Assembly: GCF_928381705.1 (NCBI RefSeq) | Contig: NZ_CAKMSR010000016.1 | Span: 1-39,421 of the forward strand | Source of the DNA: Rothia nasimurium | GTDB lineage: Bacteria > Actinomycetota > Actinomycetes > Actinomycetales > Micrococcaceae | Direction: 5' to 3' | DNA: 39,421 nt | Shown here: positions 1 to 8,209 of the stretch, piece by piece | How positions within the stretch are numbered: position 1 is the stretch's first letter | How the letters are laid out: each line of letters begins with the position of its first letter | Notes under the pieces: generated by a model | Seen by the model: the letters and a program-made list of their open reading frames with translations, nothing else | The model's database searches: none | What the model was told of the DNA's origin: nothing | Program-made: the position numbers and the translations under genes

Positions 1-32
1 GCCACACCGAGGATTTCCCGTCGGGGGCTAGA

Positions 33-53
33 TATATGCTTCCGGAGCATATA
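33..53. repeat. Near-perfect palindrome with a TCCGGA centre
   Basis: TATATGC (33-39) and GCATATA (47-53) are perfect arms around a TTCCGGA centre. A second perfect palindrome, TTTCCGGAAA, follows at 55-64, and a third TTCCGGA lies near 92. There is no T-run, so this is more like a protein-binding site than a terminator. It lies 3' of xthA and may belong to a gene beyond the left edge. The rest of 1-160 has no gene that I can see. Confidence 0.4.
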
Positions 54-160
54 CTTTCCGGAAACCTACAGGTCAATCCGTGAAAATCCGCGATTCCGGA
101 CACACTTTTTGACCCTTAACCCGCAATGCCCCGGACTGTCGGGCGGGGGCGTCCGCTCAG

Positions 161-964
161 CTAGCTAATCTCAACAATCACCGGGGCATGGTCCGAAGCG
201 CCCTTGCCCTTTCGCTCTTCTCTATCAATCTCAGCGCCCACAACTCGCTGGGCCAGCGCGGGGGAGTAGAGCTGAAAATCAATGCGCATCCCCTCGTTCT
301 TGGGGAAACGTAGCTTGGTGTAGTCCCAGTAGGTGTAGGGCACGGTGGTATGCTCACGAGCCACATCAACCAGCCCCAGAGGCTCTTCAAGAAAAGCCCT
401 AAAGGCCGCCCGCTCAGGCTCGGTCACGTGAGTCATCTGGTTTTCCCTAAAGAAGTCGATATCCCATACATCCTCATCGAGCGGGGCAATATTAAAGTCC
501 CCCACCAGGGCGAACTGTGCCGCGGGGTCCTGCGCTAGCCAGCTGGCGGCGTCCTTGCGGAGCTCCTCAAGCCAGGCCAGCTTATAGGGCATGTGCGGGT
601 CATCGATACCGCGGCCGTTGGGCACGTAGAGGCTCCAGACCCGAACCCCGCCGCAGGTGGCCCCGATTGCGCGGGCCTCAACGACGGCGTCCTCACCCGG
701 CTTGCCAAAAGCCGGCTGGTTGGTGAAGGTGCGCTGAATGTCCTCAAGCCCCACCCGGGAGGCCAGTGCCACCCCGTTCCACTGTGACAGTCCAAAATGG
801 GCCACCTCATAGCCCGAGTACTCAAAAATCTCGTAGGGGAAGGTCTCGTCGGTGGCCTTGGTTTCTTGGATGGCTAGGACGTCTACGTCGCTGCGCTCTA
901 GCCAGTCTTCCACGCGGTCAGCGCGGGCACGGATAGAGTTCACGTTCCAGGTAGCAATTTTCAT
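161..964 (-). CDS. xthA: Exodeoxyribonuclease III (AP endonuclease)
   Basis: A 267-residue exonuclease III of the EEP (exonuclease-endonuclease-phosphatase) family, expected to cut DNA at abasic sites and remove 3' blocks during base excision repair in the cytoplasm. Visible family motifs are WNVNS near residue 6, the metal-binding IQETK (E34), YVPNG at 113-117, VGDFN at 154-158, and the C-terminal SDHAPV with catalytic SDH at 257-259. The length is normal and the gene looks intact. The start is ATG at 964. On the minus strand a TAGGCT -10 box lies 6 nt before it, with no Shine-Dalgarno, so translation is probably leaderless. It is divergent from the osmoprotectant transporter operon. The assignment is firm; the exact physiological substrate is family knowledge. 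Confidence 0.95.
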   Translation of the reverse strand: MKIATWNVNSIRARADRVEDWLERSDVDVLAIQETKATDETFPYEIFEYSGYEVAHFGLSQWNGVALASRVGLEDIQRTFTNQPAFGKPGEDAVVEARAIGATCGGVRVWSLYVPNGRGIDDPHMPYKLAWLEELRKDAASWLAQDPAAQFALVGDFNIAPLDEDVWDIDFFRENQMTHVTEPERAAFRAFLEEPLGLVDVAREHTTVPYTYWDYTKLRFPKNEGMRIDFQLYSPALAQRVVGAEIDREERKGKGASDHAPVIVEIS

Positions 965-970
965 GTCACT

Positions 971-976
971 AGCCTA
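971..976 (-). promoter_or_regulatory. -10 box of xthA, leaderless arrangement
   Basis: On the minus strand TAGGCT is followed by 6 nt and then the xthA ATG, so transcription should begin at or next to the start codon. Confidence 0.5.
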
Positions 977-995
977 GCAACCCACCTGCCCCCTT

Positions 996-1040
996 AAAAG
1001 TGCAGATGCCTGTCACTTTAAGCAGGGCATCTGCATTTAT
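996..1040. repeat. Hairpin repeat, type AAAAGTGCA-nn-TGCC (copy 1)
   Basis: AAAAGTGCAGATGCC (996-1010) pairs with the stretch from 1026 (GGCATCTGCATTT). The loop carries TGTCACTTTA, which can pair instead with the TAAAAGTG of the left arm. A sister copy with compensating changes lies at 22011-22055. This copy sits between two divergent genes, not at a gene end, so it may regulate rather than terminate. Confidence 0.55.
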
Positions 1041-1142
1041 GACAGGGTACTTGCTGTTTAAGAACTGCCTGGAATAGGCTGGGATTCGTGGGCGTTAGGT
1101 TGCTGAAGCAAAACCCGCCCCACCTCAAACGAAAGAGCATGT

Positions 1143-2273
1143 ATGGCAGCGGCCCCCGCTATTGAATTCCGGTCTGTCACCAAGAAATACGGTGACACGG
1201 TGGTGGTAGACAACCTTAACCTCAGTATTCCTCGGGGGAGCATCACGGTTTTTGTGGGTCCCTCGGGCTGCGGTAAAACGACCTCCCTGCGCATGATTAA
1301 CCGCATGGTAGAACATACCGGCGGGGAGATTCTGGTGCGGGGAGAAGCCAACACTTCTCGACCAGCCCACGAGCTGCGCCGTTCGATGGGCTATGTGCTG
1401 CAGCAGGCGGGGCTCATGCCCCACCAGAGCGTGCTCGACAACATCACCACCGTGCCCCGCCTCAAAGGGGTGTCTAAGAAGCAGGCCCGTGCCGAGGCCC
1501 TAGAACTTCTCGATACCGTGGGCCTAGACCGCGCATCTGCCAGTAAGTACCCGGCCCAGCTATCGGGTGGTCAGGCCCAGCGGGTGGGTGTGGCACGAGC
1601 CTTGGCGGGGCAGTCGGATATTTTGCTCATGGACGAGCCCTTTAGCGCCATTGACCCCGTGGTGCGGGCTGACCTGCAACAGAGTCTTCTCGACCTGCAG
1701 CAGAAGCTCCAGCGCACCATCGTCTTCGTTACCCACGATATCGACGAGGCTGTGCTCCTGGGGGACTACATCGCTGTTTTTGCACCTGGCGGCGCCATCG
1801 CCCAGTTCGGCACCCCCGAAGAGATTTTGCGCGCCCCAGCCTGCGACTATGTTGCTTCTTTCGTGGGTCGTGACCGCGGTATGCGGCGCCTGACCTTTGC
1901 CGGGGCCGAGAATGTGGCAGTTAGCCCCCTGCAGGCCGCTGAGGGCGAGGGCTGGCAGCTGAGACTAGCGGACGGACGCCCCGACGGTTGGCTGACCGGC
2001 GGCAGGCACCTGCCCGGCGGCTCCCTTTTCGTGCGGGGAGGAACCCTGCGTGATGCCCTGGATTCGGTACTCTCTTCTCCCTCAGGCTGGGGCGTTGCAG
2101 TGGATGAGCAGGGGAAGGCTATAGGCCTGCTGGAAGCCGATAACGTGCTTGAAGCAACCCGGCAGGAGCGCTACCTGCGCTACGGCCTAGAAGCTCCGTG
2201 GGCCCGTACCGAGAGCGCCGACTCCGGCGAGAACCCTGCCAGCGCGGCAGCCGGTGACGGGACGTCCGCATGA
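1143..2273 (+). CDS. opuCA: Osmoprotectant (betaine/carnitine/choline) ABC transporter, ATP-binding subunit
   Basis: A 376-residue ABC ATPase that should energise uptake of quaternary ammonium osmoprotectants with the three genes that follow. The Walker A motif GPSGCGKTT is at 39-47, Q-loop glutamines are at 87-88, the signature LSGGQ is at 140-144, Walker B ILLMDE is at 160-165, and the H-loop histidine is H198. The roughly 150 C-terminal residues after the ATPase resemble a degenerate CBS-type regulatory region, as in the OpuCA/ProV group (inference, not a clear motif). The start is ATG 1143 with only a weak upstream purine tract. The 3' end overlaps the next gene by ATGA, which indicates translational coupling. 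The ABC assignment is very firm. The substrate is inferred from the operon layout and the ProX-like binding protein. Confidence 0.9.
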   Translation: MAAAPAIEFRSVTKKYGDTVVVDNLNLSIPRGSITVFVGPSGCGKTTSLRMINRMVEHTGGEILVRGEANTSRPAHELRRSMGYVLQQAGLMPHQSVLDNITTVPRLKGVSKKQARAEALELLDTVGLDRASASKYPAQLSGGQAQRVGVARALAGQSDILLMDEPFSAIDPVVRADLQQSLLDLQQKLQRTIVFVTHDIDEAVLLGDYIAVFAPGGAIAQFGTPEEILRAPACDYVASFVGRDRGMRRLTFAGAENVAVSPLQAAEGEGWQLRLADGRPDGWLTGGRHLPGGSLFVRGGTLRDALDSVLSSPSGWGVAVDEQGKAIGLLEADNVLEATRQERYLRYGLEAPWARTESADSGENPASAAAGDGTSA

Positions 2274-2944
2274 ACTGGTTTCTAGCCAACCTGCCCTATA
2301 TCGGGCAGCTCACCGCCCTGCACCTGGCGCAATCGGTCATACCTGTGCTGGTGGGCTTCGTCCTTGCCCTACCCCTGGCCCGCCTGGCGCTGGGACGGCG
2401 GGCAGACGGGCGCTCCACCGAGGCCTACACGACCGCCGGCCGGGTGCGCAAAGGGGCGGTCGTCAACGGCGCTGCCCTGCTCTACACCGTGCCCTCACTA
2501 GCGCTGTTTGTGCTCATGCCCCTGGTGCTGGGTACCTCCATTACTTCCCCGCTCAACGTCTACGTGGCGCTGACTATCTACGTGGTAGCCATGATGGTGC
2601 GCAGCGCCGTGGACGCCTTCGAATCGGTCTCACCCATCACTCTTGAAGCCGCCACAGCCGTGGGCTACACCCCGCTGCGCCGCTTCTGGCAGGTTGAGCT
2701 ACCCCTGTCGCTACCCGTCATGATCGCCGGTTTACGCGTTGCCCTGGTCTCGAATATTTCTATGGTGTCGGTGGGCGCTGTCATTGGCATCCAGTCCCTC
2801 GGCACCCTCTTCACCGACGGCCTGCGCCGGGACCTACCGGCTGAAATCATCACCGGAATCCTGCTCACCCTCGTCCTTGCCCTCGTGCTCGACCGCCTGC
2901 TAGCCCTGGTCGGCGCCGCGCTCACCCGTTGGAGGAACCCATGA
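2270..2944 (+). CDS. opuCB: Osmoprotectant ABC transporter permease (first)
   Basis: A 224-residue membrane permease of the OpuCB/ProW-like family, with about five or six hydrophobic segments. The ABC permease coupling region reads EAATAVGYTPLRRFWQVELP, a typical EAA loop that docks on the ATPase. It starts at ATG 2270 inside the stop of the ATPase gene (ATGA overlap) and ends with another ATGA overlap on the second permease. The short length is normal for the split-permease Opu systems, where two different permeases form the channel. It is intact. Specificity within the betaine/carnitine/choline group cannot be read from sequence. Confidence 0.88.
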   Translation: MNWFLANLPYIGQLTALHLAQSVIPVLVGFVLALPLARLALGRRADGRSTEAYTTAGRVRKGAVVNGAALLYTVPSLALFVLMPLVLGTSITSPLNVYVALTIYVVAMMVRSAVDAFESVSPITLEAATAVGYTPLRRFWQVELPLSLPVMIAGLRVALVSNISMVSVGAVIGIQSLGTLFTDGLRRDLPAEIITGILLTLVLALVLDRLLALVGAALTRWRNP

Positions 2945-3597
2945 TTTTTCAGGACGTCTGGGCCTGGTTCACCGCCCCCGGCGCCTGGGCGGGCACCGGC
3001 GGTATTTGGCAGCGTCTTGGCGAGCACCTGGCCTACTCCGGCCTGGTGCTGCTGGTTGCGGCGGCTATCGCCCTGCCGTTCGGTGCCTGGGTGGGGCATA
3101 CCGGCAAGGGGCAGAACCTGGTCGTAGCTCTTACCGGTGCCCTGCGAGCCCTGCCCACCCTGGGCCTGCTCACTCTCTTCGCTCTCTGGCTGGGACTGGG
3201 GTTGACCGCCCCTGCGCTTGCCCTCGTCATACTGGCGATCGCCCCGCTCCTGGCGGGTACCTACGCCGGTATTGCGGCTGTGGATCCCGTTATTAAGGAC
3301 GCCGCCCGCGCCCAGGGCATGACCGGCTGGCAGGTGCTCACCCGGGTAGAAATTCCCGTGGCCCTGCCCCTCATTTTCGGTGGCATTCGTAATGCGGTGC
3401 TGCAAATCATCGCAACCGTCACCGTGGTTGCCTACATCAACCTGGGCGGGCTAGGGCGCTACCTTATCGACGGGCTGGCAGTGCGTGACTACACCCGCAT
3501 GGTTGCGGCCGTCCTACTCGTTGCCGCCCTCGCCCTGATCGTCGATGCTCTACTTGCCCTTGTGCAGAGGGCCCTCACCTACCCCGGACTAAGGTAA
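2941..3597 (+). CDS. opuCD: Osmoprotectant ABC transporter permease (second)
   Basis: A 218-residue permease that partners the preceding one. The coupling loop reads DAARAQGMTGWQVLTRVEIP, followed by the typical GGIRNAVLQIIATVTVVAYI segment of Opu permeases. I chose ATG 2941 rather than the in-frame ATG at 2929. It has GGAGG just upstream (about 2931) and gives the same 4-nt ATGA overlap seen at the previous gene boundary. The binding-protein gene follows 6 nt after the stop. Paired permeases on one operon indicate a heteromeric channel (family knowledge). Confidence 0.87.
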   Translation: MIFQDVWAWFTAPGAWAGTGGIWQRLGEHLAYSGLVLLVAAAIALPFGAWVGHTGKGQNLVVALTGALRALPTLGLLTLFALWLGLGLTAPALALVILAIAPLLAGTYAGIAAVDPVIKDAARAQGMTGWQVLTRVEIPVALPLIFGGIRNAVLQIIATVTVVAYINLGGLGRYLIDGLAVRDYTRMVAAVLLVAALALIVDALLALVQRALTYPGLR

Positions 3598-3603
3598 ACA
3601 CCC

Positions 3604-4530
3604 ATGACATCACCCCGCCTCACCCGACGCTCCCTCTTCACCGGGGCAGGACTCGCCGCCGGGGCTCTAGGCCTTTCCGCCTGCGGCCTTGACGGCTCCA
3701 CCGCCTTTGGCAGCGGGAGCGTCACCGGCACCATTACCGTGGGCTCAGCCGACTTCACCGAATCGCAAATTATCGCCGAAATCTACGCCGCAGCCCTGCG
3801 CGCCCGCGGCCTAGACGCCACCACCAGCCCCGCCATCGGTGCCCGAGAAGCCTACCTCGGAGCCCTGCGCGAAGGCACCGTCTCGGTGGTCCCCGACTAC
3901 TCCGGTAACCTCCTGCTCTACTTCGACGCAGAGACCACAGCCGTCACTGCCCAAGAAATCGTGCAGGCCCTCCCCGCCGCCCTGCCCGAGGAACTGGGCG
4001 TTCTGGCAGCCTCCCAGGCAGAAAACAAGGACTCCCTGGTCGTCACCGCCGCTACCGCCGAAGAACACGGTCTGACCAGTCTGGACGACCTTACCACCCT
4101 CAGCGGCCAGCTCAGCCTAGGAGCACCCCCGGAATTCGCGGAACGAGCCTACGGCCTACCCGGCCTAGAGCGCCTCTACAGCTTCACCCCGGCGTCCTTC
4201 GAACCCATCAACGACGGCGGCGGCCCGCTCACCGTCTCAGCCCTGGCCGACGGCACCGTCGACATCGTGGACCTCTTCTCCACCGACCCCGCCATCACCG
4301 CCAACAACTTCGTGGTGCTTGAAGACCCCAAAAACATGATCCTGGCCCAGCAGGTACTACCCGTCATCAATACCCGCCAGGTCTCGGTAGCAGCCGCCCG
4401 CGTGCTCGACGAGGTATCTGCCCTGCTCACCACCGAGACCCTGATTGAGCTGAACACGCGCGTCTCCGGCGCCGAAAAAGCAGCCCCCGCCACCGCCGCG
4501 GGGGACTGGGTGAGCGAGAACTTCGCGTAA
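3604..4530 (+). CDS. opuCC: Osmoprotectant-binding lipoprotein (ProX/OpuCC family)
   Basis: A 308-residue solute-binding lipoprotein of the importer. The N-terminus has a twin arginine (TRRSLF, R8-R9), a hydrophobic stretch and a lipobox LSAC with the lipidated cysteine at C27, so Tat export followed by membrane anchoring is likely. The mature part has the hallmark opening GSADFTESQIIAEIYA and, further on, VPDYSGNLLLYF, both typical of the glycine-betaine/choline-binding OpuAC domain. It is the last gene of the four-gene operon. A large hairpin (4557-4668) follows and separates it from the convergent GAPDH gene. The family is firm; the ligand is inferred. Confidence 0.9.
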   Translation: MTSPRLTRRSLFTGAGLAAGALGLSACGLDGSTAFGSGSVTGTITVGSADFTESQIIAEIYAAALRARGLDATTSPAIGAREAYLGALREGTVSVVPDYSGNLLLYFDAETTAVTAQEIVQALPAALPEELGVLAASQAENKDSLVVTAATAEEHGLTSLDDLTTLSGQLSLGAPPEFAERAYGLPGLERLYSFTPASFEPINDGGGPLTVSALADGTVDIVDLFSTDPAITANNFVVLEDPKNMILAQQVLPVINTRQVSVAAARVLDEVSALLTTETLIELNTRVSGAEKAAPATAAGDWVSENFA

Positions 4531-4556
4531 ACCGTGACTCAACACCATGTTGCAAA

Positions 4557-4668
4557 AAGGGCAGGAGCATAGGCTACCGCCAGCGACCCTCTCGCTCCTC
4601 GCCTGGCGGCTCGTCACGATTCACGCCAGCCCCGAGCCAGCTGGCTCGTAGCCTATGCCCCTGCCCTT
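4557..4668. repeat. Core-and-arms palindromic repeat, copy A
   Basis: Outer arms of 21 bp (4557-4577 and 4648-4668) match at 20 of 21 positions. Inside are GCGACCCTCTCGC and the family core CGATTCACGCCAGCC followed by CCGAGCCAG (about 4618-4641). The same core recurs at 8033-8058 (reverse), 20386-20544 and 26881-26907 with different outer arms. It lies between convergent opuCC and gap, so it could serve as a two-way terminator. Confidence 0.7.
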
Positions 4669-4695
4669 CCGAACGTGCGGCGGGCGTCCGCGCTC

Positions 4696-6141
4696 TTAGA
4701 TCGCTGCGGGGAAGCTCTGCAGCTTACCGCCGATCATGGTCTCAAGCACGCGAATTACCTGGCAGGAGTAGCCGAACTCGTTGTCGTACCAGACGTAGAG
4801 AATGGCGTTATCGTCACCGGAGGTGATGGTGGCCAGGCCGTCCACTACACCGGCGGCGCGGGAGCCCACGAAGTCGGTTGATACGACCTCGTGTGAGTCG
4901 GTGTAGTCGATCTGGCGGCGCAGGTTGGAGCGCAGGGAGCGCTCGCGCAGCAGGTTGTTGAGTTCTTCCTTGGAGCCGACGGGCTTGTCGAGCTGCAGGC
5001 TCAAGATAGCCATAGACACATCGGGGGTGGGAACGCGGATGGCGTTACCGGTCAGCTTGCCCTCCAGCTGGGGCAGGGCCTTAGACACTGCCTTAGCGGC
5101 GCCGGTTCCGGTAATGACCATGTTCAGGGCAGCGGAGCGGCCACGACGATCGCCCTTGTGGAAGTTATCAATCAGGTTCTGGTCATTGGTAAAGGAGTGG
5201 ACGGTCTCAACGTGGCCGCGCTTGACCCCGAAGACCTCGTCCATCACGGCCAGCACGGGGGTGATGGCATTGGTGGTGCAAGAGGCTGCTGACAGGACGG
5301 TGTCGCTATCTTCGATGATGTCGTCGTTGACGCCGCAGACGATGTTCTTGACGCCCTTGCCGGGAGCGGTGAGTAGGACGCGCGCAGCCCCCTTAGCCTG
5401 CAGGTGGCGGGAGAGGCCGTCCTTGTCGCGCCAGCGGCCGGTGTTATCAACCACGATAGCCTTGTCGATGCCGTGGGCGGTGTAGTCAACCTCAGCCGGG
5501 TCGGAGGCGTAAATGAATTTGATGGGGGTGCCGTTGGCGATGATGGTGGAGTTCTCTTCGTCCACGCGGATAGTGCCCTTGAAAGCGCCGTGGACGGAGT
5601 CGCGGCGCAGCAGGGAGGCGCGCTTGTAGAGGTCGTTGTCGGTGTTCTTGCGAACAACAACCGCGCGGAGTTTGGGGCCGGCGCCGGTGGAGCGCTCCAG
5701 CAGAATGCGGGCCAGCAGGCGGCCGATGCGGCCAAAGCCGTAGAGTACGACGTCCTGTGAGGCAGCTTCAATCTGGCCCTTCTTGCCGACGACGGGAGCC
5801 AGTTCTTCCTTCAGCCAGGCCTCAAGATCACCGGCACCAGAAGCCTCAAACTTGCGCTGCAGGCTGGCCAGACCCAGCGAGCAGGCACCCAGGTCAAGGG
5901 TGCTCACAATTTCAAGGATCTTCAGGGAATCAGCCGGGTTCAGCTCAACATCATCAATCTGACGGGCAAAACGGTGGGCCTTCAAAATCTGGATAACAGA
6001 CTTGTTGATCAGGCTGTGGCCGTGAATAGAGACAACCACATTGTTCTCTCGATTCAGCTTGCCAATCAGGGGGATCATAGCCTCGGCTTCAGCCTCGGAG
6101 GCAAGCCACTGCTCGTGAGCGTTGTCGGCAGAAATAGTCAT
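4696..6141 (-). CDS. gap: Glyceraldehyde-3-phosphate dehydrogenase, long type
   Basis: A 481-residue GAPDH, converting glyceraldehyde-3-phosphate to 1,3-bisphosphoglycerate or the reverse in central carbon metabolism. The Rossmann motif GFGRIGR is at 135-141, the active site SAASCTTN has the catalytic C288, and HSFTNDQ supplies H315. The C-terminus WYDNEFGYS is typical. About 130 extra N-terminal residues precede the NAD domain, where ordinary GAPDH starts directly, as in the long GapB-like enzymes of some actinobacteria. I chose ATG 6141 because GAGGAAGAGG precedes it at good spacing. An in-frame start at 6252 would add 37 residues that do not look like protein. Whether it uses NAD or NADP and works in glycolysis or gluconeogenesis cannot be settled here. 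Confidence 0.93.
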   Translation of the reverse strand: MTISADNAHEQWLASEAEAEAMIPLIGKLNRENNVVVSIHGHSLINKSVIQILKAHRFARQIDDVELNPADSLKILEIVSTLDLGACSLGLASLQRKFEASGAGDLEAWLKEELAPVVGKKGQIEAASQDVVLYGFGRIGRLLARILLERSTGAGPKLRAVVVRKNTDNDLYKRASLLRRDSVHGAFKGTIRVDEENSTIIANGTPIKFIYASDPAEVDYTAHGIDKAIVVDNTGRWRDKDGLSRHLQAKGAARVLLTAPGKGVKNIVCGVNDDIIEDSDTVLSAASCTTNAITPVLAVMDEVFGVKRGHVETVHSFTNDQNLIDNFHKGDRRGRSAALNMVITGTGAAKAVSKALPQLEGKLTGNAIRVPTPDVSMAILSLQLDKPVGSKEELNNLLRERSLRSNLRRQIDYTDSHEVVSTDFVGSRAAGVVDGLATITSGDDNAILYVWYDNEFGYSCQVIRVLETMIGGKLQSFPAAI

Positions 6142-6350
6142 GGTGTGACCTCTTCCTCGATGAGTAGCGTCATTGAACTCATCGGTTAGCAGCGCGGCGG
6201 TGCGCTGGTAGCTGGTGACTGGCGGCCCACACCCCGATTCATGCACGGGCACGACGAGCTGGTGGGCACTACAGACCTAAGTTTATAGTTTGTTCTCTCA
6301 CATGTGGAGTTTGTGACGCGAAACTTCTCTGAGGCCGGGGCCACAGCCGG

Positions 6351-6356
6351 TAAAAT
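6351..6356 (+). promoter_or_regulatory. -10 box of the PfkB kinase gene, leaderless
   Basis: TAAAAT followed by 6 nt and the ATG at 6363. No clear -35 and no separate Shine-Dalgarno at normal spacing. Confidence 0.5.
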
Positions 6357-6362
6357 AAGGGC

Positions 6363-7307
6363 ATGCTCACTGTCATTGGCGAAGCCCTCGTAGATGTTGT
6401 CCAGCGCCCCGGCGCCGAATCCCACGCCCACCCCGGCGGTTCCCCCATGAACGTTGCCGTTGGCGTCTCCCGTCTGGGCCACGAGGCCCAGTTCATTGGC
6501 CGCTACGGCAAGGACGCCTACGGTGAACTTATCGACGCGCACCTGCGCGCCTCGGGCGTCCTGCTCCCTGTCGGTGCTGACGCCAAAAAGACCTCCGTTG
6601 CCCAGGCAACTATTGGCGAAACCGGCGCCGCTGAGTACGAGTTCGATATCGACTGGTCACTCGACGCTGCCCAGGCGGCGCTCGACGAGGTGGGCAAGAA
6701 CGCCACCGCAGTGCACGTGGGGTCTATCGGTGCCATGCTAGAGCCCGGTGCGTCCGCTGTGCTCAACACCGTCAAGCAGGCAGCCCCCCACGCCCTGATT
6801 TCTTACGACCCCAACTGCCGGCCCTCCATCGTGCCCGATGCAGCAGAGGCTCGCGCCTGGGCCGAGGGCATCGTGCGCCAGGCCGATGTAGTCAAAGCCT
6901 CTGACGAAGACCTGCTCTGGCTCTACCCGGGCCGCACCCTGGAAGAATCCGCTCAGTCCTGGCTTGACCTCGGGGCATCCCTGGTGGTCGTCACCCGCGG
7001 TGAGATGGGCCCCTGGGCGATTACCCGCAAGACGTCACCCGACGGCATCGCCCTGCCCGCCTACCGGGTAGAGGTTGCCGATACCGTGGGCGCAGGCGAC
7101 TCCCTCATGGCAGCCCTCATTGCGGCCCTGCTCGATCGAGACATCAAGGGCAAGGGCGCCCGCGCTGCCATTGAGCTGCTGAGCAAGGACGACCTCAAGG
7201 AAATTCTGGCCTTCGCAGCGGTTGCCGCCGGCATCACCGTCTCTCGCGAAGGGGCTAACCCGCCCAGCCGCGATGAACTGAACGCTGTGCTCTACCCGCA
7301 GGGCTAG
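6363..7307 (+). CDS. PfkB-family carbohydrate kinase, probable fructokinase
   Basis: A 314-residue ribokinase/PfkB-family sugar kinase. The N-terminal substrate-binding signature GGSPMNVAVGVSRLG starts at residue 25. The C-terminal PfkB signature DTVGAGDS is at 240-247, with D246 as the likely catalytic base and the anion hole just before it. The opening GEALVDV is typical of fructokinases of this family, so fructose is the likeliest substrate, but ribokinase-like or other sugar kinases cannot be excluded. It is transcribed alone, divergent from gap, with a probable leaderless start. A strong hairpin terminator follows at 7329-7389. Confidence 0.85.
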   Translation: MLTVIGEALVDVVQRPGAESHAHPGGSPMNVAVGVSRLGHEAQFIGRYGKDAYGELIDAHLRASGVLLPVGADAKKTSVAQATIGETGAAEYEFDIDWSLDAAQAALDEVGKNATAVHVGSIGAMLEPGASAVLNTVKQAAPHALISYDPNCRPSIVPDAAEARAWAEGIVRQADVVKASDEDLLWLYPGRTLEESAQSWLDLGASLVVVTRGEMGPWAITRKTSPDGIALPAYRVEVADTVGAGDSLMAALIAALLDRDIKGKGARAAIELLSKDDLKEILAFAAVAAGITVSREGANPPSRDELNAVLYPQG

Positions 7308-7328
7308 TTCCTCCGCTCCCCTCCCGAG

Positions 7329-7389
7329 GGGACCGCAAAACTAAAGAAGGACCGCATATTTTGCGGTCCTTCTTTAGTTTTCAGGTCCC
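7329..7389. terminator. Two-layer hairpin terminator after the sugar kinase
   Basis: A 20-bp inner stem (7337-7356 with 7362-7381) contains GGACCGCA/TGCGGTCC and runs into TTTAGTTTT. An outer GGGACC/GGTCCC pair encloses it. It closely resembles the terminator at 18264-18330. Confidence 0.85.
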
Positions 7390-7413
7390 TTTTCGTGAGG
7401 GGGGGATAGTCAG

Positions 7414-7419
7414 TAGACT
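7414..7419 (+). promoter_or_regulatory. -10 box of the PEBP gene
   Basis: TAGACT. Unlike its neighbours, this gene then has a leader of about 38 nt ending in GAGGAGG before ATG 7464. Confidence 0.45.
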
Positions 7420-7463
7420 GGTTAGTGCATAGCCAAAGCCCATCAACGACGAGGAGGCCCCTC

Positions 7464-7988
7464 ATGCTCAACCGTGAACCCTACGCAGACCTGCCTGACC
7501 TACCCACCTTCACGCTCACGTCCGCCGATATCACCGAGGGAGAGACCCTGCCCCGCGCCCAGGTCTCCGGCATCATGGGCGCAGGCGGCGAGGACGTCTC
7601 GCCCCAGCTCTCCTGGAGCGGCTTCCCCGAAGAAACCAAGTCCTTTGTGGTGACCTGCTTTGACCCGGACGCCCCCACCCCCTCAGGCTTCTGGCACTGG
7701 GCAGCCTCTAACATCCCCGCCTCGGTCACCGAGCTGGCCACCGGCGCCGCCGAAAACCTGCCCGAAGGGGCCCTGGGGCACCTCAACGACGGCGGTACCC
7801 GCGGTTTCGTTGGCGCAGCCCCGCCCGCCGGCCACGGCCCCCACCGCTACATCTTCTGCGTCACCGCCGTTGACGTGGAAAAACTCGACATCGACGAAAA
7901 CGCCAGCCCCGCCGTGGTCAACTTCAACCTCTTCTTCCACGGCATCGCCCGAGCCTTCTTAACGGCGACCTACGAAGAAGAGAACTAG
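7464..7988 (+). CDS. YbhB/YbcL-type phosphatidylethanolamine-binding-like protein (PEBP)
   Basis: A 174-residue cytoplasmic protein of the bacterial PEBP family (Raf kinase inhibitor-like). The central signature [13 protein letters not shown] and the second signature [13 protein letters not shown] form the conserved anion-binding pocket of the fold. The length is normal. I chose ATG 7464 because GAGGAGG lies just upstream. A GTG at 7425, 5 nt after the -10 box, would add 13 unconvincing residues. The biological role of bacterial PEBPs is poorly known, and neighbours do not help: kinase upstream, phosphatase downstream, each with its own signals. Confidence 0.88.
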   Translation: MLNREPYADLPDLPTFTLTSADITEGETLPRAQVSGIMGAGGEDVSPQLSWSGFPEETKSFVVTCFDPDAPTPSGFWHWAASNIPASVTELATGAAENLPEGALGHLNDGGTRGFVGAAPPAGHGPHRYIFCVTAVDVEKLDIDENASPAVVNFNLFFHGIARAFLTATYEEEN

Positions 7989-8198
7989 AGGGCTTGCCTA
8001 AAGATAGATGAAGCAGACTCACAGCGAAGCTGCTGGCTCGGCGGCTGGCGTGAATCGCTGGTGATGAGCACCGAGATTCCGAGCGCGCGAGGAAAATAAA
8101 TCTCGGTGCGAATCTGGCGAGCTTGCGAGCCAGCTCGCGAACCAGCGAGAGGGTCGGCAGCGAGCGTGAGTCTGCGGAATCTTTCTAGCAAGCCTCTA
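7986..8198. repeat. Core-and-arms palindromic repeat, copy B (reverse orientation)
   Basis: Imperfect outer arms (7986-8005 with 8179-8198) enclose perfect 10-bp arms GCAGACTCAC/GTGAGTCTGC (8013-8022, 8166-8175). An inner hairpin CACCGAGAT/ATCTCGGTG lies at 8069-8077 and 8100-8108. The family core is at 8033-8058 on the minus strand. It fills the gap between PEBP and the HAD gene. Confidence 0.65.
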
Positions 8199-8202
8199 GA
8201 AT
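8197..8202 (+). promoter_or_regulatory. -10 box of the HAD phosphatase gene, leaderless
   Basis: TAGAAT, 7 nt, then ATG 8210. The box overlaps the end of repeat copy B. Confidence 0.5.
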
Positions 8203-8209
8203 GTAAAGC

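Noticed and set aside
2665..3405. 246-codon minus-strand reading frame inside the permease genes
   Set aside because: It is a frame shadow of opuCB/opuCD. Its translation is rich in Q, G and R with no domain, and it lacks a ribosome site.
6142..6252. 37-residue N-terminal extension of GAPDH
   Set aside because: A strong GAGGAAGAGG directly precedes ATG 6141, and the extension has no family resemblance.
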